A stretch of DNA of 43,487 nt, from assembly GCA_018262895.1 (NCBI GenBank), contig JADFDJ010000017.1, positions 1 through 43,487 of the forward strand. Direction: 5' to 3'. Positions 7,477 through 16,452 of the stretch are shown piece by piece (position 1 is the first letter of the stretch; each line of letters begins with the position of its first letter). Source of the stretch: Methanomassiliicoccus sp. GTDB taxonomy: Archaea > Thermoplasmatota > Thermoplasmata > Methanomassiliicoccales > Methanomassiliicoccaceae. The notes under the pieces were generated by a model. The model was not told where the DNA came from. It searched no databases and saw nothing but the letters and a program-made list of their open reading frames with translations. The position numbers and the translations under genes were made by a program.

Positions 7477-8607
7477 ATGAAGGCCTCGCTGCAGTTGGGC
7501 AGGGTGCTCGGCATCCCTATCAGGATACACGTCTCCTTCCTCCTGGTCCTGCCCCTATTCACCCTCTACTTCGCCTTCGTTAGCGTCAGCGTTCTGGGCT
7601 TCACCCTCAGCTTCAACGACCTCCCCATCAGCGATTGGCAGAAGCTCCTGCTGGGCCTATTTGCGGCGATCCTCTTCTTCATCGCGGTCCTGCTGCATGA
7701 GCTGTCACACTCATACGTGGCGATACGCAAGGGCTACAGAGTCTCTGGGATCACCCTCTTCATATTCGGAGGGGTCTCCGAGATCGAGAGCCAGCCCTCG
7801 GAGGCGCCCGGAGAGGCGCTGATGGCCTTCGTCGGTCCCGCTGCCAGCTTGGTCATAGGCGTGGCCCTCCTCCCGGTGTGGTACCTCACGAGGGGCCTGG
7901 GGAACCTGGGAACGGACATCGTGTCCATCACCGCGGGCATGATGAGCTTCTACAACTTGCTGCTCGGCGTCTTCAACCTCATTCCCGCGTTCCCCATGGA
8001 CGGCGGAAGGGTGCTGAGGGCTCTGCTGGCCAGAAGGATGGGTTTCGGCCGGGCGACCAATGTGGCGGTGCAGGTTGGCAAGTCCATAGCCCTGGCCATG
8101 GGCCTCTTCGGACTCCTGGTATTCAACCCGTGGTTGATCCTCATCGCCCTCTTCATCTACATGGGTGCGGGGGAGGAGCAGCGGGAGACCACGATATCCG
8201 AGGCGCTGGAAGGGCTGACGGTAGGGCAGATCATGACGTCCCCGGTATCCACCGTTACCACCGATACGACCGTCCGGCAGATGGTCGACAAGATGATGAC
8301 CGAGAAGCACCTCGGCTACCCCGTGGTGGAGGGCGGCAAGGTGGTCGGCATCATAACCCTGCAGGACATTCAGAAGGTCCCCTCATCGGAGCAGGGTTCT
8401 GTTCTGGTCGAACAGCTGATGACGCGCGAGGTCATCTCCCTGCAGCCCGACGCGCCGGTGATGGAGGCCCTGCAGGCGGTGACGCGGAACAACATCGGCC
8501 GCATCGTCATCATGGACCGAGGGCAGATAGCAGGCATCATCAGCCGTTCGGACCTCATGCGAGTTCTGGAGCTGCGCATGGCGGAGAAGGGGCTGGTGCA
8601 GAGGTAG
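7477..8607 (+). CDS. M50 site-2-type metalloprotease with two CBS domains
   Basis: The 376-residue membrane protease has the zinc motif HELSH (74-78) in one membrane helix and the third ligand in PMDGGRVLRALLA (D175) in another. Two CBS domains follow (about 250-310 and 315-370). This is the archaeal/bacterial Rip1/SpoIVFB-like group that cuts proteins within the membrane, and CBS domains often bind adenosine nucleotides and regulate it. An in-frame ATG at 7354 would add 41 residues, but that stretch overlaps the UspA pseudogene and has no family match. MKASLQLGRVLGIPIRIH at 7477 is the standard family N-terminus. The substrate is unknown. Confidence 0.88.
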   Translation: MKASLQLGRVLGIPIRIHVSFLLVLPLFTLYFAFVSVSVLGFTLSFNDLPISDWQKLLLGLFAAILFFIAVLLHELSHSYVAIRKGYRVSGITLFIFGGVSEIESQPSEAPGEALMAFVGPAASLVIGVALLPVWYLTRGLGNLGTDIVSITAGMMSFYNLLLGVFNLIPAFPMDGGRVLRALLARRMGFGRATNVAVQVGKSIALAMGLFGLLVFNPWLILIALFIYMGAGEEQRETTISEALEGLTVGQIMTSPVSTVTTDTTVRQMVDKMMTEKHLGYPVVEGGKVVGIITLQDIQKVPSSEQGSVLVEQLMTREVISLQPDAPVMEALQAVTRNNIGRIVIMDRGQIAGIISRSDLMRVLELRMAEKGLVQR

Positions 8608-8782
8608 AACGGCGTCCATGCATCAGGTGATGACATCCCGCTCACAGCTTATGGTTGGGGTTTTACACGATCCGACAAAGGCGGCTGCCGTCTGGAGAGC
8701 CCTACATGGACCCTGGACCGAGATATGCAAGACCGGAGATCGAGGCTATACGCGCCGCGTGCCATCAAATCGTATCGTTTCG

Positions 8783-10063
8783 TTAAAGACCTTTGAGGAT
8801 ACAGCGGGATGTTCTCAGGGCCAGCGCGGCCGCGGTCAGCACTGTGGGCAGGCCTTGGGACCTGGGCATCAGGGAGAGATCAGCGACCCAGAGGTTCCCG
8901 GGAAGTGATGATGGGTGCATGGTATCGATGTCCTCCTTTCCAAGGGGAACGGTACCGCCAAGATGGCCGCCGTGAAGCAGGCCGTTGACGAACGGGCCCT
9001 GCACACCCGCCTCCTCCATCAATGATCTGACCTCGTCGCTGGCCGCTACCAGACGCTGCCGGTCCCTCTCGCTCACCGGTTTCTGCACCGTTCCGTCCAT
9101 AAGGACCCGTCCGTTGGCCTCCTCGGCCAGTTTGACCATGGCTCCGACCCTGTCGTTCACCCCCACCCCCCTCCACGGCCGGTAGAACATGTGCGATAGC
9201 ACGTCCAGATATGGAGAGATGATGTATCCGTCCCTCTGGGTGAGCCAAACCATAGGCGGCTCCTCCAGCTGCCTCGCGTTCTTGGAGACTCCTCCGACGG
9301 TCAGGACAAGGTCCGCCCACAAGGTATCGCTGGGCTCGATGCCCGAGGCCCTGAGGATCTGGGCGGTGCCTATGCCCCCTGCGGCCAGGACCACCACGTC
9401 CCCGTTGACGAACTCTCCCCCCTCCAGCTGCACTCCCGCGGCCCTGCCCCCCTCCAGGACGACCCTGCTCACCCTGGTGCCGGACCTGAGCGTGCTCCCC
9501 TGACGCATTGCCTCGCCCAAGAACCTCCGCGAGTCCCACTTGGCGCCGGTGGCGCAGCCGAGCTCGCACAGCCCACAGGAGGTGCATCGCTCCATGTCCA
9601 CCGCCTTCGGCGTGGCCCGGGGACCCAGCCCGCGGCGCTCGGCCACGGCGAACATCTCCCTGGTGAGGGGGCGCCACCTATCCACGGGTGCAGTGGCGAT
9701 CCCCATACAGCCTTCCAGCTCCTCGAACTCCCTCGTGAGATCGAGACCGATCTCTCGGAGGCTGCCGTCGGCCCGGACCATGTTCCCGCAGGTGACGAGG
9801 GTGCCACCACCAACGGCCACGGAGCGCACCAGCAGCAGCTCCTCGCTTGATCGCGTGGTCCGGTATGCGGAGATGAACCTGGAGACCTTATCCTCCTCAC
9901 CAAGAAGCCCCATGCGGCGAACGGGCTCGGCGAAGCCTATCCTACGGGTGAACGGCTTGAAACGCCCGCCCGCCTCCAGGACCACGACGTCCATCCCCCC
10001 TCTGGCCAGCTCCCGAGCGGCAGTGCCCCCTCCCGCTCCCGAGCCCACCACGATCGCCCTCAT
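8783..10063 (-). CDS. GMC-family flavin oxidoreductase with 4-Cys cluster motif
   Basis: The 426-residue protein begins with the FAD-binding MRAIVVGSGAGGGTAARELA and ends with the GMC-type GLPTVLTAAALALRTSRCIL segment. A CxxCxxCxxxC motif (C160, C163, C166, C170) could bind a 4Fe-4S cluster. Related GMC enzymes carry a similar Cys-rich loop. GMC enzymes oxidise alcohols, so a long-chain or sugar alcohol is possible. ATG 10063 is chosen because it follows GGAGGAGG and overlaps the stop of the upstream gene as ATGA. It is the last gene of a four-gene translationally coupled operon. The acceptor and substrate cannot be read from sequence. Confidence 0.8.
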   Translation of the reverse strand: MRAIVVGSGAGGGTAARELARGGMDVVVLEAGGRFKPFTRRIGFAEPVRRMGLLGEEDKVSRFISAYRTTRSSEELLLVRSVAVGGGTLVTCGNMVRADGSLREIGLDLTREFEELEGCMGIATAPVDRWRPLTREMFAVAERRGLGPRATPKAVDMERCTSCGLCELGCATGAKWDSRRFLGEAMRQGSTLRSGTRVSRVVLEGGRAAGVQLEGGEFVNGDVVVLAAGGIGTAQILRASGIEPSDTLWADLVLTVGGVSKNARQLEEPPMVWLTQRDGYIISPYLDVLSHMFYRPWRGVGVNDRVGAMVKLAEEANGRVLMDGTVQKPVSERDRQRLVAASDEVRSLMEEAGVQGPFVNGLLHGGHLGGTVPLGKEDIDTMHPSSLPGNLWVADLSLMPRSQGLPTVLTAAALALRTSRCILKGL

Positions 10064-10659
10064 CCTGCCTCCTCCATGCTGATGCTCGCGATGCACCGGG
10101 GGGCCTCATCGGTGAGGTGCTCTCGGAAAAGCATCTTAGCTCCCGGGTTCAGTCCGCTGACGGCGCCCTCGTCCACCGCGCTGAGGATCGCGCATACGTC
10201 CCTTGAATAGTGCGAGGACAGCGCGCATCGGGACACCACCAGCCGGTCACCCTCGGGACCGGTGGATACCGTGAACTCTATGCCCAGGATGTCGTACATG
10301 ACGCCGGCCGCCTGCAGCAGCTCCCTCCTGGTCTCGCCAACGCCGAGGCGCCTCCGGGCATCCCTTCCCAGCGCCTCACCGACGGGGAACAGGGCGCTCC
10401 TGCCCAGAGGAATAGCATTCTCGCGGCCCATGCTCCTTATCAGCGCCTCCACCCTCCTCCGGTGCCCCTGGGCCATGGCCGCCCTCAGGCCCTCCAAACG
10501 GCGGCCGTGAGCATCTCCCCCGGTCACGAGCGCCCCCGGGGCATGCTCTTCCAGAAGCTGGTCGAGTGCGGCAAAGGTCGATGACCTGATCCTCTCTATC
10601 TCCCGGGCCTTCATGAATCGGGGCATCCACCACGATGCCAGCCGCAGTCTCAAGCTCAT
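10060..10659 (-). CDS. Unknown 199-residue protein in the GMC/acyl-CoA synthetase operon
   Basis: I do not recognise this family. The N-terminus is basic and rich in Arg and Leu. The C-terminal third carries three spaced cysteines, in SRCALSSHYSRDVCAIL and APRCIASISM, with an intervening acidic DEGAVSGLNPG. That arrangement could bind a metal or cluster, or hold a thioester site. There is no signal peptide and no clear membrane helix. Start ATG 10659 overlaps the upstream stop as ATGA, and its own stop overlaps the GMC start the same way. Strict coupling suggests it works in a complex with its neighbours. In-frame starts further upstream would lie inside the fusion gene and are unlikely. Confidence 0.7.
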   Translation of the reverse strand: MSLRLRLASWWMPRFMKAREIERIRSSTFAALDQLLEEHAPGALVTGGDAHGRRLEGLRAAMAQGHRRRVEALIRSMGRENAIPLGRSALFPVGEALGRDARRRLGVGETRRELLQAAGVMYDILGIEFTVSTGPEGDRLVVSRCALSSHYSRDVCAILSAVDEGAVSGLNPGAKMLFREHLTDEAPRCIASISMEEAG

Positions 10660-13391
10660 CCCTCTCTCCTCATCATTCCCATGTGAAGGACCTCGCTGGG
10701 GAGGGGGGACCCGGAGTAGATAGCATCGATAACGCGGGCGTACCTCTTCATCACCTGCCCCCTGCGCAGCTTCATATTGGCCGTGAGCTCGCCCCCCTGG
10801 ACCGAGAGGGTGTTGGGGAGGACCACCCAGGCCTTGACCTGCTCCGGGTGTGAAAGTTGGGAGTTGAGCATATCCACCCTGGCATCGATATCGGTTGAGA
10901 TCGCATCCTCGGACCACACCATCGCCGCGCAGAAGGGTCGACCTTCGCCAACGATCATGGCCTCGAACACCCCGGGGATGTCCCGCAGCGCCGTTTCCAT
11001 CTTCAGGGGGTTAACGTACTTGCCGTAAGAGGTCTTGATCAGCTCCTTCTTCCGGCCGTCCAGGACCAGGCTTCCTTCCTCAGTGAGGTGGCCGATGTCA
11101 CCGGTCAGGAGGTACCCCTCCCTGAAGGGCTGTTCCCTTCCGCCGTAGTACCCGCTGGTCACCTGAGGCCCCTTCACCAGGACCTCGCCGTCAGCGGAAA
11201 TGGCCACCTCTGTCCGTGGGAGCGGCTCCCCCACCGTCCCGATGCGGTTGCGACCCGGGTAGTTAATGGTCACCAGCGGGGCCTCGGTGAGGCCGTAGGC
11301 GTTATGCACCTCTATGCCCAGGCGGCGCAGGGACGCGAGTATCTCGGGGCTCATGGGGCCGGAGCCAGAGAGCAGATAGTCGCAGCGGTCCAGTCCTGCG
11401 GCCTTCAGCGCCTTTCGCCTGATGATCGATGACAGCAGCCATCGCTTCAGCCTGCTCGGCCTATCCAGGTATCCCTTGGCCAGCGAGTTAGCCATCAGCT
11501 CGTCCCATAGCTTCTCGTAGAACCGGGGCACCGAGAAGAATACCGTCGGCCGGACCTTGTCCAATCCCTCATGCAACCTCCTGAACTCCTCGAGGAAGTA
11601 GATGTTCAGGGTGGTGGGGGCGTAGAACAGGGAGTAGGTTGCGAGGATCCCCTCCACCACATGGTTCATGGGCAGGAAGGACAAGTAGTAAGCCTCGCTG
11701 TTGCGCACCCTCCACGGAGGCAGCGACGCCATGCATTCGGCCATGAACCGCAGGTGATGGTGATGGAACAGCACCCCTTTGGCCACGCCGGTGGTGCTGG
11801 AGGTGTAGCGGAGGGTGGCCAGGTCCTCGAAGCCTACAGGTGAGCGGTCGCCGCTCTCCTCGCCCAGCTCCAGGAAGGCCTCCCAGGGTGTGACCCTGTC
11901 CGTGAGATCCTCTGACAGGGAGCGGCAGAAAGATATCATTCTTGCCGGCGTCCTCATGTCCCTCGCGTGGCTCATCACAGTGTCAGAGCCGATAAGCACC
12001 AGCCTCGACCCGCTGTCCTCTATCAGATCATCCAGTTCAGCTGGCGGGCTGGTGTAGTACAGCGGAACGCTAACCGCCCCCACCAGGCCTAGGGCGACGT
12101 CCAGGATTAGGTACCGGCTGCTGTTCGTTCCCACGATGGCCACGCGGTCCCCCTTCCTGACTCCCAGAGCTCGCAGGGCCCCAGCCGCTCGGAGCATATC
12201 TCTGCGGACATCCTCGGCAGGGCGGGCCACGGCCTCCCCGTCTATGAGGTCATGAAGCCGGACCGGCCTCTGCTTGCTTCTGAGCCGGAAGAGCACCTGC
12301 TCATGTACCGTCCTGTCGCTTCGGTGCAAGAAGCCATTGTAGGTGGAGAACTCCAGCAGGCGTGGAAGCAGCTCCTGCCAATCCACCGTGAAGGGCCCGA
12401 GAAGCTCCTCCACGTTGTCCGTCCTGAACTCCCTCCGTTCCCGCAAGTAAGGAGCGACCATCCTGAGGTTCTCCGTTGCGCCCCGCTCCATGAGCACCAT
12501 TGCTTGCGGTAGGTACAGCGGCCGGGGGAGCCTGATGCCCAGCTTCCTTTTCGCCCATGCTCTGGTGAACTCCACCACCTCCCCCACAGTGGGAAGCGAG
12601 TCAGCAGCGCCCACAAGATGGAATATGCGCCCCTCTGCCCGGGGGTCCAACGTCAGATGCCCGATGGCATCGGCCACGCGGTCAACTGGCGCCAGGTTCA
12701 CCTTCTGGGACGATGACAGAGGGACCACCCTCATCTTCCCTGTCAGGTAGAGGCGGAGCGGGTAGTACAAGGTGTTGAAGGTACGGACATAGCCGTCCTC
12801 GGAGCTGCCCACGACCATCCCCGGTCGGAACACCGAGACCGGGAGATCACAGGCCTCATGGACCAGGACCTCGCCCTCGAACTTGCTCTGCTCATAGTTG
12901 CTCAAGAACCCATGCTCGGCGGAAGGCCGCTCCTCCGGGACGGGGCCCTGCCGCCGCCCCGCCACGTAGGCCGTGGAAACGTGGGAGAAACGCTGCAGTC
13001 CATGGTCGGCATGCACCTCCTCGGCGAACCTGAGGACGTTCCTCACGCCCTCCACGTTGGTTCGGCGCAGCTCCTCCAGCGGTGCGTTAAGCCGGATATC
13101 GGCAGCGGAGTGGACAATAACTTCCACCCTTCCGACAAGGTCACGATGCTCGCTCTCCTCCAAGCCCAGGTTCTCCTCGGTCACATCGCCTCCCACCGCC
13201 TCAATCCTCGCTCCCAGGGCCGCGATCAGGTCCGGGCTGTCCCCCCACGCTCGGCCCAGACGGTGCACTGCCCCTTCTCGATCTACAGCCCTCACCAGCA
13301 CCACGATGCGATCATCGGTGTGGTTCAGGAACCAGCGGGCCACGTAGGTTCCTATGAATCCCGTCCCGCCGGTGAGAAAACAGGTGCTCAT
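10656..13391 (-). CDS. Fusion: extended SDR / acyl-CoA reductase-like and AMP-dependent acyl-CoA synthetase
   Basis: The 911-residue protein has two enzyme halves. Residues 1 to about 330 are an extended short-chain dehydrogenase: FLTGGTGFIGTYVAR binds NAD(P), and the catalytic pair lies in NYEQSKFEG (YxxxK). This resembles male-sterility-type fatty acyl-CoA reductases. Residues about 345-900 are an ANL-family ligase with the P-loop YTSSTTGVAKGV, the NAYGLTEAP region, the LTGD hinge and a C-terminal KTSYGKYVNP segment, nearest to long-chain acyl-CoA synthetases. A joint role is activation of a fatty or related acid and reduction of the product. It is coupled on both sides by ATGA overlaps. 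Archaea have ether lipids, so its substrate is of interest. Confidence 0.85.
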   Translation of the reverse strand: MSTCFLTGGTGFIGTYVARWFLNHTDDRIVVLVRAVDREGAVHRLGRAWGDSPDLIAALGARIEAVGGDVTEENLGLEESEHRDLVGRVEVIVHSAADIRLNAPLEELRRTNVEGVRNVLRFAEEVHADHGLQRFSHVSTAYVAGRRQGPVPEERPSAEHGFLSNYEQSKFEGEVLVHEACDLPVSVFRPGMVVGSSEDGYVRTFNTLYYPLRLYLTGKMRVVPLSSSQKVNLAPVDRVADAIGHLTLDPRAEGRIFHLVGAADSLPTVGEVVEFTRAWAKRKLGIRLPRPLYLPQAMVLMERGATENLRMVAPYLRERREFRTDNVEELLGPFTVDWQELLPRLLEFSTYNGFLHRSDRTVHEQVLFRLRSKQRPVRLHDLIDGEAVARPAEDVRRDMLRAAGALRALGVRKGDRVAIVGTNSSRYLILDVALGLVGAVSVPLYYTSPPAELDDLIEDSGSRLVLIGSDTVMSHARDMRTPARMISFCRSLSEDLTDRVTPWEAFLELGEESGDRSPVGFEDLATLRYTSSTTGVAKGVLFHHHHLRFMAECMASLPPWRVRNSEAYYLSFLPMNHVVEGILATYSLFYAPTTLNIYFLEEFRRLHEGLDKVRPTVFFSVPRFYEKLWDELMANSLAKGYLDRPSRLKRWLLSSIIRRKALKAAGLDRCDYLLSGSGPMSPEILASLRRLGIEVHNAYGLTEAPLVTINYPGRNRIGTVGEPLPRTEVAISADGEVLVKGPQVTSGYYGGREQPFREGYLLTGDIGHLTEEGSLVLDGRKKELIKTSYGKYVNPLKMETALRDIPGVFEAMIVGEGRPFCAAMVWSEDAISTDIDARVDMLNSQLSHPEQVKAWVVLPNTLSVQGGELTANMKLRRGQVMKRYARVIDAIYSGSPLPSEVLHMGMMRREG

Positions 13392-14707
13392 ATGTTGACG
13401 TCCCATCCCCTGGACCTTAGGAACTGCCCGGTCAGCTGGCGTGCGAGGCGAGCTCTTTCGACCTGTTCGTGATGGGCCAGGGCCAGGGCCTCCCTGATAC
13501 GTCCAGGGTCTCTCAAGAGCCTCTCCGCCCTGTCACGCACCTTCTGGAATAGGTCAGGTTCGACATGTTCGAAGAAGAACTCCTCTTTCATGCCTATCTC
13601 CTCATAGAGGTCTGCAAGGCGCACATCGTGGGCTATGGCGACCTGAGGTACATGTCCCTCCAAGGACAGAGCCCCCGCATGGTAGCGGGAGGTGATGAGC
13701 AGGTCCAGGCCTCGCAGCACCGAGGCCATCTGGGAGGCGTTATAGCGGCTGGCGGAGAAGATGCGCACCCTTTCCGGGCGCTTCATGCGTGCCAAAATGT
13801 CATTGGCCAAGGCATCGTCCAGCGATTCCATGCACATCAGGGCTATGGACCTGTCGTGCACCTCGATGACCCAGTCCGCCAGCTCCGCGAAGTCCTGGGC
13901 CAGCCGGGCGGCGGCCTTTCTTCTCTCTTCGCTCCAGGAATAATAGAAAGGCCATTTGTAACAACGGGACCTTCTTCCCCACAGGCGGGGGACCACCGGG
14001 AAGAGATGGAAGTCCACGGCAGCGATCCCCACCACCTGCGAGGACGGCAGCTCCCGTTCCAGGAGGTCCGCGTCGGCAGGATCGGGTTTGAAAAGGAAGG
14101 CAGTATCCGCAGCCACCTCTATAGGAGCGGTGACGTTCCACTCTCTCATTCGTTTCGCTCCCGCAAACGTACGCATTACGATGAGATCGGTCTTGCTGGC
14201 ATCCTCCCTGATCTTGCCCACGCTGGCCTCAGATACCTGCCCTGAGTCAACCGCATAGGCGATGCACGGCTTACCAAGCTCCGCGGCACATCGTGTTCCC
14301 CACAGGTACGCGTCCAGAAGTGCCTTGGTGAAGGTCTCTATGTAGCAGCTCCCCTCGACCAGGACAACAAGGTCATGCTCCCGCACCAGACGCCTGATGG
14401 TCCGCCTATATGTGGTAGGCACCTTAACGATCTTGAGCCTTTCCTCCTCCCTCAGGTAGCGCCGGAGATTAGCGACATCCAGGCTAGGTACTGTCAGCAT
14501 AGCGGACGGCCCCAGGAGGGAACGTATATCGACGATGGTGGCCAGGAGCTTAGCTTCCGCTCCGGTGTTGTTCGCCCCGTTGTATCCCAGCAGCAGGACC
14601 TTGGGAGCGCTCTCTGGTTTTCGGCCTATCGGCGTTACCCCCCACAATCCTGAGACAAATAGCGCTATTAAACCTAACTGTCGATTGTTGGCGTCAACGA
14701 ACTCCAT
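13388..14707 (-). CDS. Polysaccharide pyruvyl transferase family protein
   Basis: This 439-residue protein fits the CsaB/WcaK-like pyruvyl transferase family. The motif LLLGYNGANNTGAEAKLLA near the N-terminus and the later ITSRYHAGALSLEGHVPQVAI (the RxH segment) are its typical signatures. Family members move pyruvate from phosphoenolpyruvate to sugars of cell-surface polymers. The first 35 residues are hydrophobic and precede the family core. A later start is possible, but no better ribosome site is visible. It is the first gene of the four-gene operon and its stop overlaps the next ATG. A cell-surface glycan or glycolipid role is inferred. Confidence 0.8.
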   Translation of the reverse strand: MEFVDANNRQLGLIALFVSGLWGVTPIGRKPESAPKVLLLGYNGANNTGAEAKLLATIVDIRSLLGPSAMLTVPSLDVANLRRYLREEERLKIVKVPTTYRRTIRRLVREHDLVVLVEGSCYIETFTKALLDAYLWGTRCAAELGKPCIAYAVDSGQVSEASVGKIREDASKTDLIVMRTFAGAKRMREWNVTAPIEVAADTAFLFKPDPADADLLERELPSSQVVGIAAVDFHLFPVVPRLWGRRSRCYKWPFYYSWSEERRKAAARLAQDFAELADWVIEVHDRSIALMCMESLDDALANDILARMKRPERVRIFSASRYNASQMASVLRGLDLLITSRYHAGALSLEGHVPQVAIAHDVRLADLYEEIGMKEEFFFEHVEPDLFQKVRDRAERLLRDPGRIREALALAHHEQVERARLARQLTGQFLRSRGWDVNI

Positions 14708-15027
14708 ATTTGGTCAATAAAAAAAGTGCCAGTAAACCGGCAATTTTCGTGGATGAAAGGTCCCAGGAACACGAATATCGATGAAAGACAGCTCATCGTT
14801 CTCTATTCCATCACGAGGCTTTTTATCTTAAGGACCTCCCGCACACGCAGAACCGATCGAGATATGACGGTAGAGGCTCCCGCAGCGTTCCCTCCATCGG
14901 GACCTGGTTCGAAAGAGCATGTGATCAAACGTCTGCCATCGACACATTCTAATGAATGTCTTATAAACGCCATCCTCCGCTACCGAATAGTTATTAGCCA
15001 GCGCGATGAAATAATTACAGGGCGGAC
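14708..15027. other. Divergent promoter region
   Basis: This 320-base gap separates divergent genes. Rightward, a TATA-like CTTATAAAC at about 14959-14967 would start transcription near 14993, giving the radical SAM gene a short leader. Another TATA-like element (CTTTTTATC) lies near 14818. Leftward, AT-rich stretches near 14713-14750 are the only promoter candidates. I found no convincing small ORF or RNA gene. Confidence 0.4.
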
Positions 15028-16452
15028 ATGACATTCAAGATATTGTTCATTGAGCCTCCCAAGGATTATTGGTTCCTCATGGGGGAATATCTGCCTCCTC
15101 CGATGGGATTGCTGGCGCTGGCAGCATTTGTCGAGAGGGATCTCGAGGATGTGGAGGTCGATGTAATCGACTGCCAAGCGGAAGAACTAGGATGGTCTGC
15201 CCTGGAGAAGCGCATCTACAGCCTCTCGCCAGATGTCGTGGCCTCCTCTGGCTTCACCTGCAATGCCTATGGTTGTGCGAGGACAGCTGAGATCGCGAAG
15301 ACAGTAGATCCAAGGATCATCACCATCGTGGGCGGACAGCATTTTTCCTTCACCTCCGAGGAATCCCTGAGTTCCTTCCCTGAGATCGATTTCGTGATAA
15401 GGGGCGAGGGGGAGAGAACCTTGGTGGAACTCATCAGGGCGGTGAGGAACGGGGGTGACCTGACCCTCATCAGGGGTCTATCCTTCCGAGCCCACAAAAA
15501 GATCGTCCATAACCCGCCCCGCTCCCTGATAGAGAACCTCGATAGCCTGCCATATCCCGCCTACCATCTTGTCGAGAAGAACCTCCATAGATATCACATG
15601 AAGGTCATGGCGGGGAAGGACAGGTTCCTGATCCTCGAGGGTGCAAGAGGATGCTGGCACAGGTGCTCGTTCTGCACCCAGTGGAGGCACTGGTCAGGAA
15701 CATGGAGAACGAAAACGGCAAAACGAATCGCGAACGAGATGGTCCACCTGAAGGATAACTTTGGTGCAGGCTTCCTATGGCTGGCAGACGACAACTTCGA
15801 GCTGGGTTTGAGGGGGGAGGAATTGGCGCGAGCGCTTGCGGACAAGGGGTTCGGAGATTCAACCACCTGGTTCTTCCAGTCCCGTATGGACGATATCGTG
15901 CAGCATCGAGATGTCGTTTCCCAGCTGCATGAGGTAGGCAATAGCTGGCAGCTGCTTGGTGTAGAGAACAACTCGCCTGAGGTTCTCAGCGAGTTCAATA
16001 AGGACGAGGGGGTCGAGGATGCGGCCAAGGCGGTCAAGGTTCTGAAGGACCACGGCATCCTAGCCCAGGCAATGATGGTAATTGGATCGAGGAGGGACAC
16101 TACGGAAACCATCCGGGGGCTGCGGGATTTCTCCATCCGGCTGGACGCGGACCTGACCATCTTCACCGTCCTAACTCCATTCCCTGGAACGAATATCCAT
16201 GCGATCGCGAAGGAACGTGGATGGATAGAAGATGCGAACTATGCCCACTATGACATGACCCACGCAATAATGCCTACGGAGACCCTCTCCCGCACGCAGC
16301 TGCAGCAGGAGCTTCTGGACTGCTACCGTGCGTTTTACGGTTCACCGATGAGTATCGTCAGGGGGTTGTTCTCCCACAACGAGCTCAAGAAAAGGAGCTA
16401 CCGACATCTTGCAGGGAAGAGAGTGCTGCATTCCCTGAGGCAGCTGGTCTGA
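15028..16452 (+). CDS. Cobalamin-binding radical SAM protein
   Basis: The 474-residue protein has an N-terminal B12-binding-like domain (about 5-140, with the loop SSGFTCNAYG and VIRGEGERT) and a radical SAM core with CWHRCSFC (C209, C213, C216). Such enzymes methylate, cyclise or rearrange poorly reactive carbon centres in cofactors, lipids, peptides and antibiotics. The GGQH...P.ID.VIRGEGE region is typical of the class. It starts at ATG 15028 behind a GGGCGG site and shares one base with the next gene. It is divergent from the acyl/GMC operon, which suggests, but does not prove, a lipid-like substrate. Confidence 0.85.
   Translation: MTFKILFIEPPKDYWFLMGEYLPPPMGLLALAAFVERDLEDVEVDVIDCQAEELGWSALEKRIYSLSPDVVASSGFTCNAYGCARTAEIAKTVDPRIITIVGGQHFSFTSEESLSSFPEIDFVIRGEGERTLVELIRAVRNGGDLTLIRGLSFRAHKKIVHNPPRSLIENLDSLPYPAYHLVEKNLHRYHMKVMAGKDRFLILEGARGCWHRCSFCTQWRHWSGTWRTKTAKRIANEMVHLKDNFGAGFLWLADDNFELGLRGEELARALADKGFGDSTTWFFQSRMDDIVQHRDVVSQLHEVGNSWQLLGVENNSPEVLSEFNKDEGVEDAAKAVKVLKDHGILAQAMMVIGSRRDTTETIRGLRDFSIRLDADLTIFTVLTPFPGTNIHAIAKERGWIEDANYAHYDMTHAIMPTETLSRTQLQQELLDCYRAFYGSPMSIVRGLFSHNELKKRSYRHLAGKRVLHSLRQLV

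Noticed and set aside
8880-9677. Long overlapping ORF on the same strand within the GMC gene
   Set aside because: It is an off-frame shadow, Gly/Arg/Pro-rich, without homology-like pattern.
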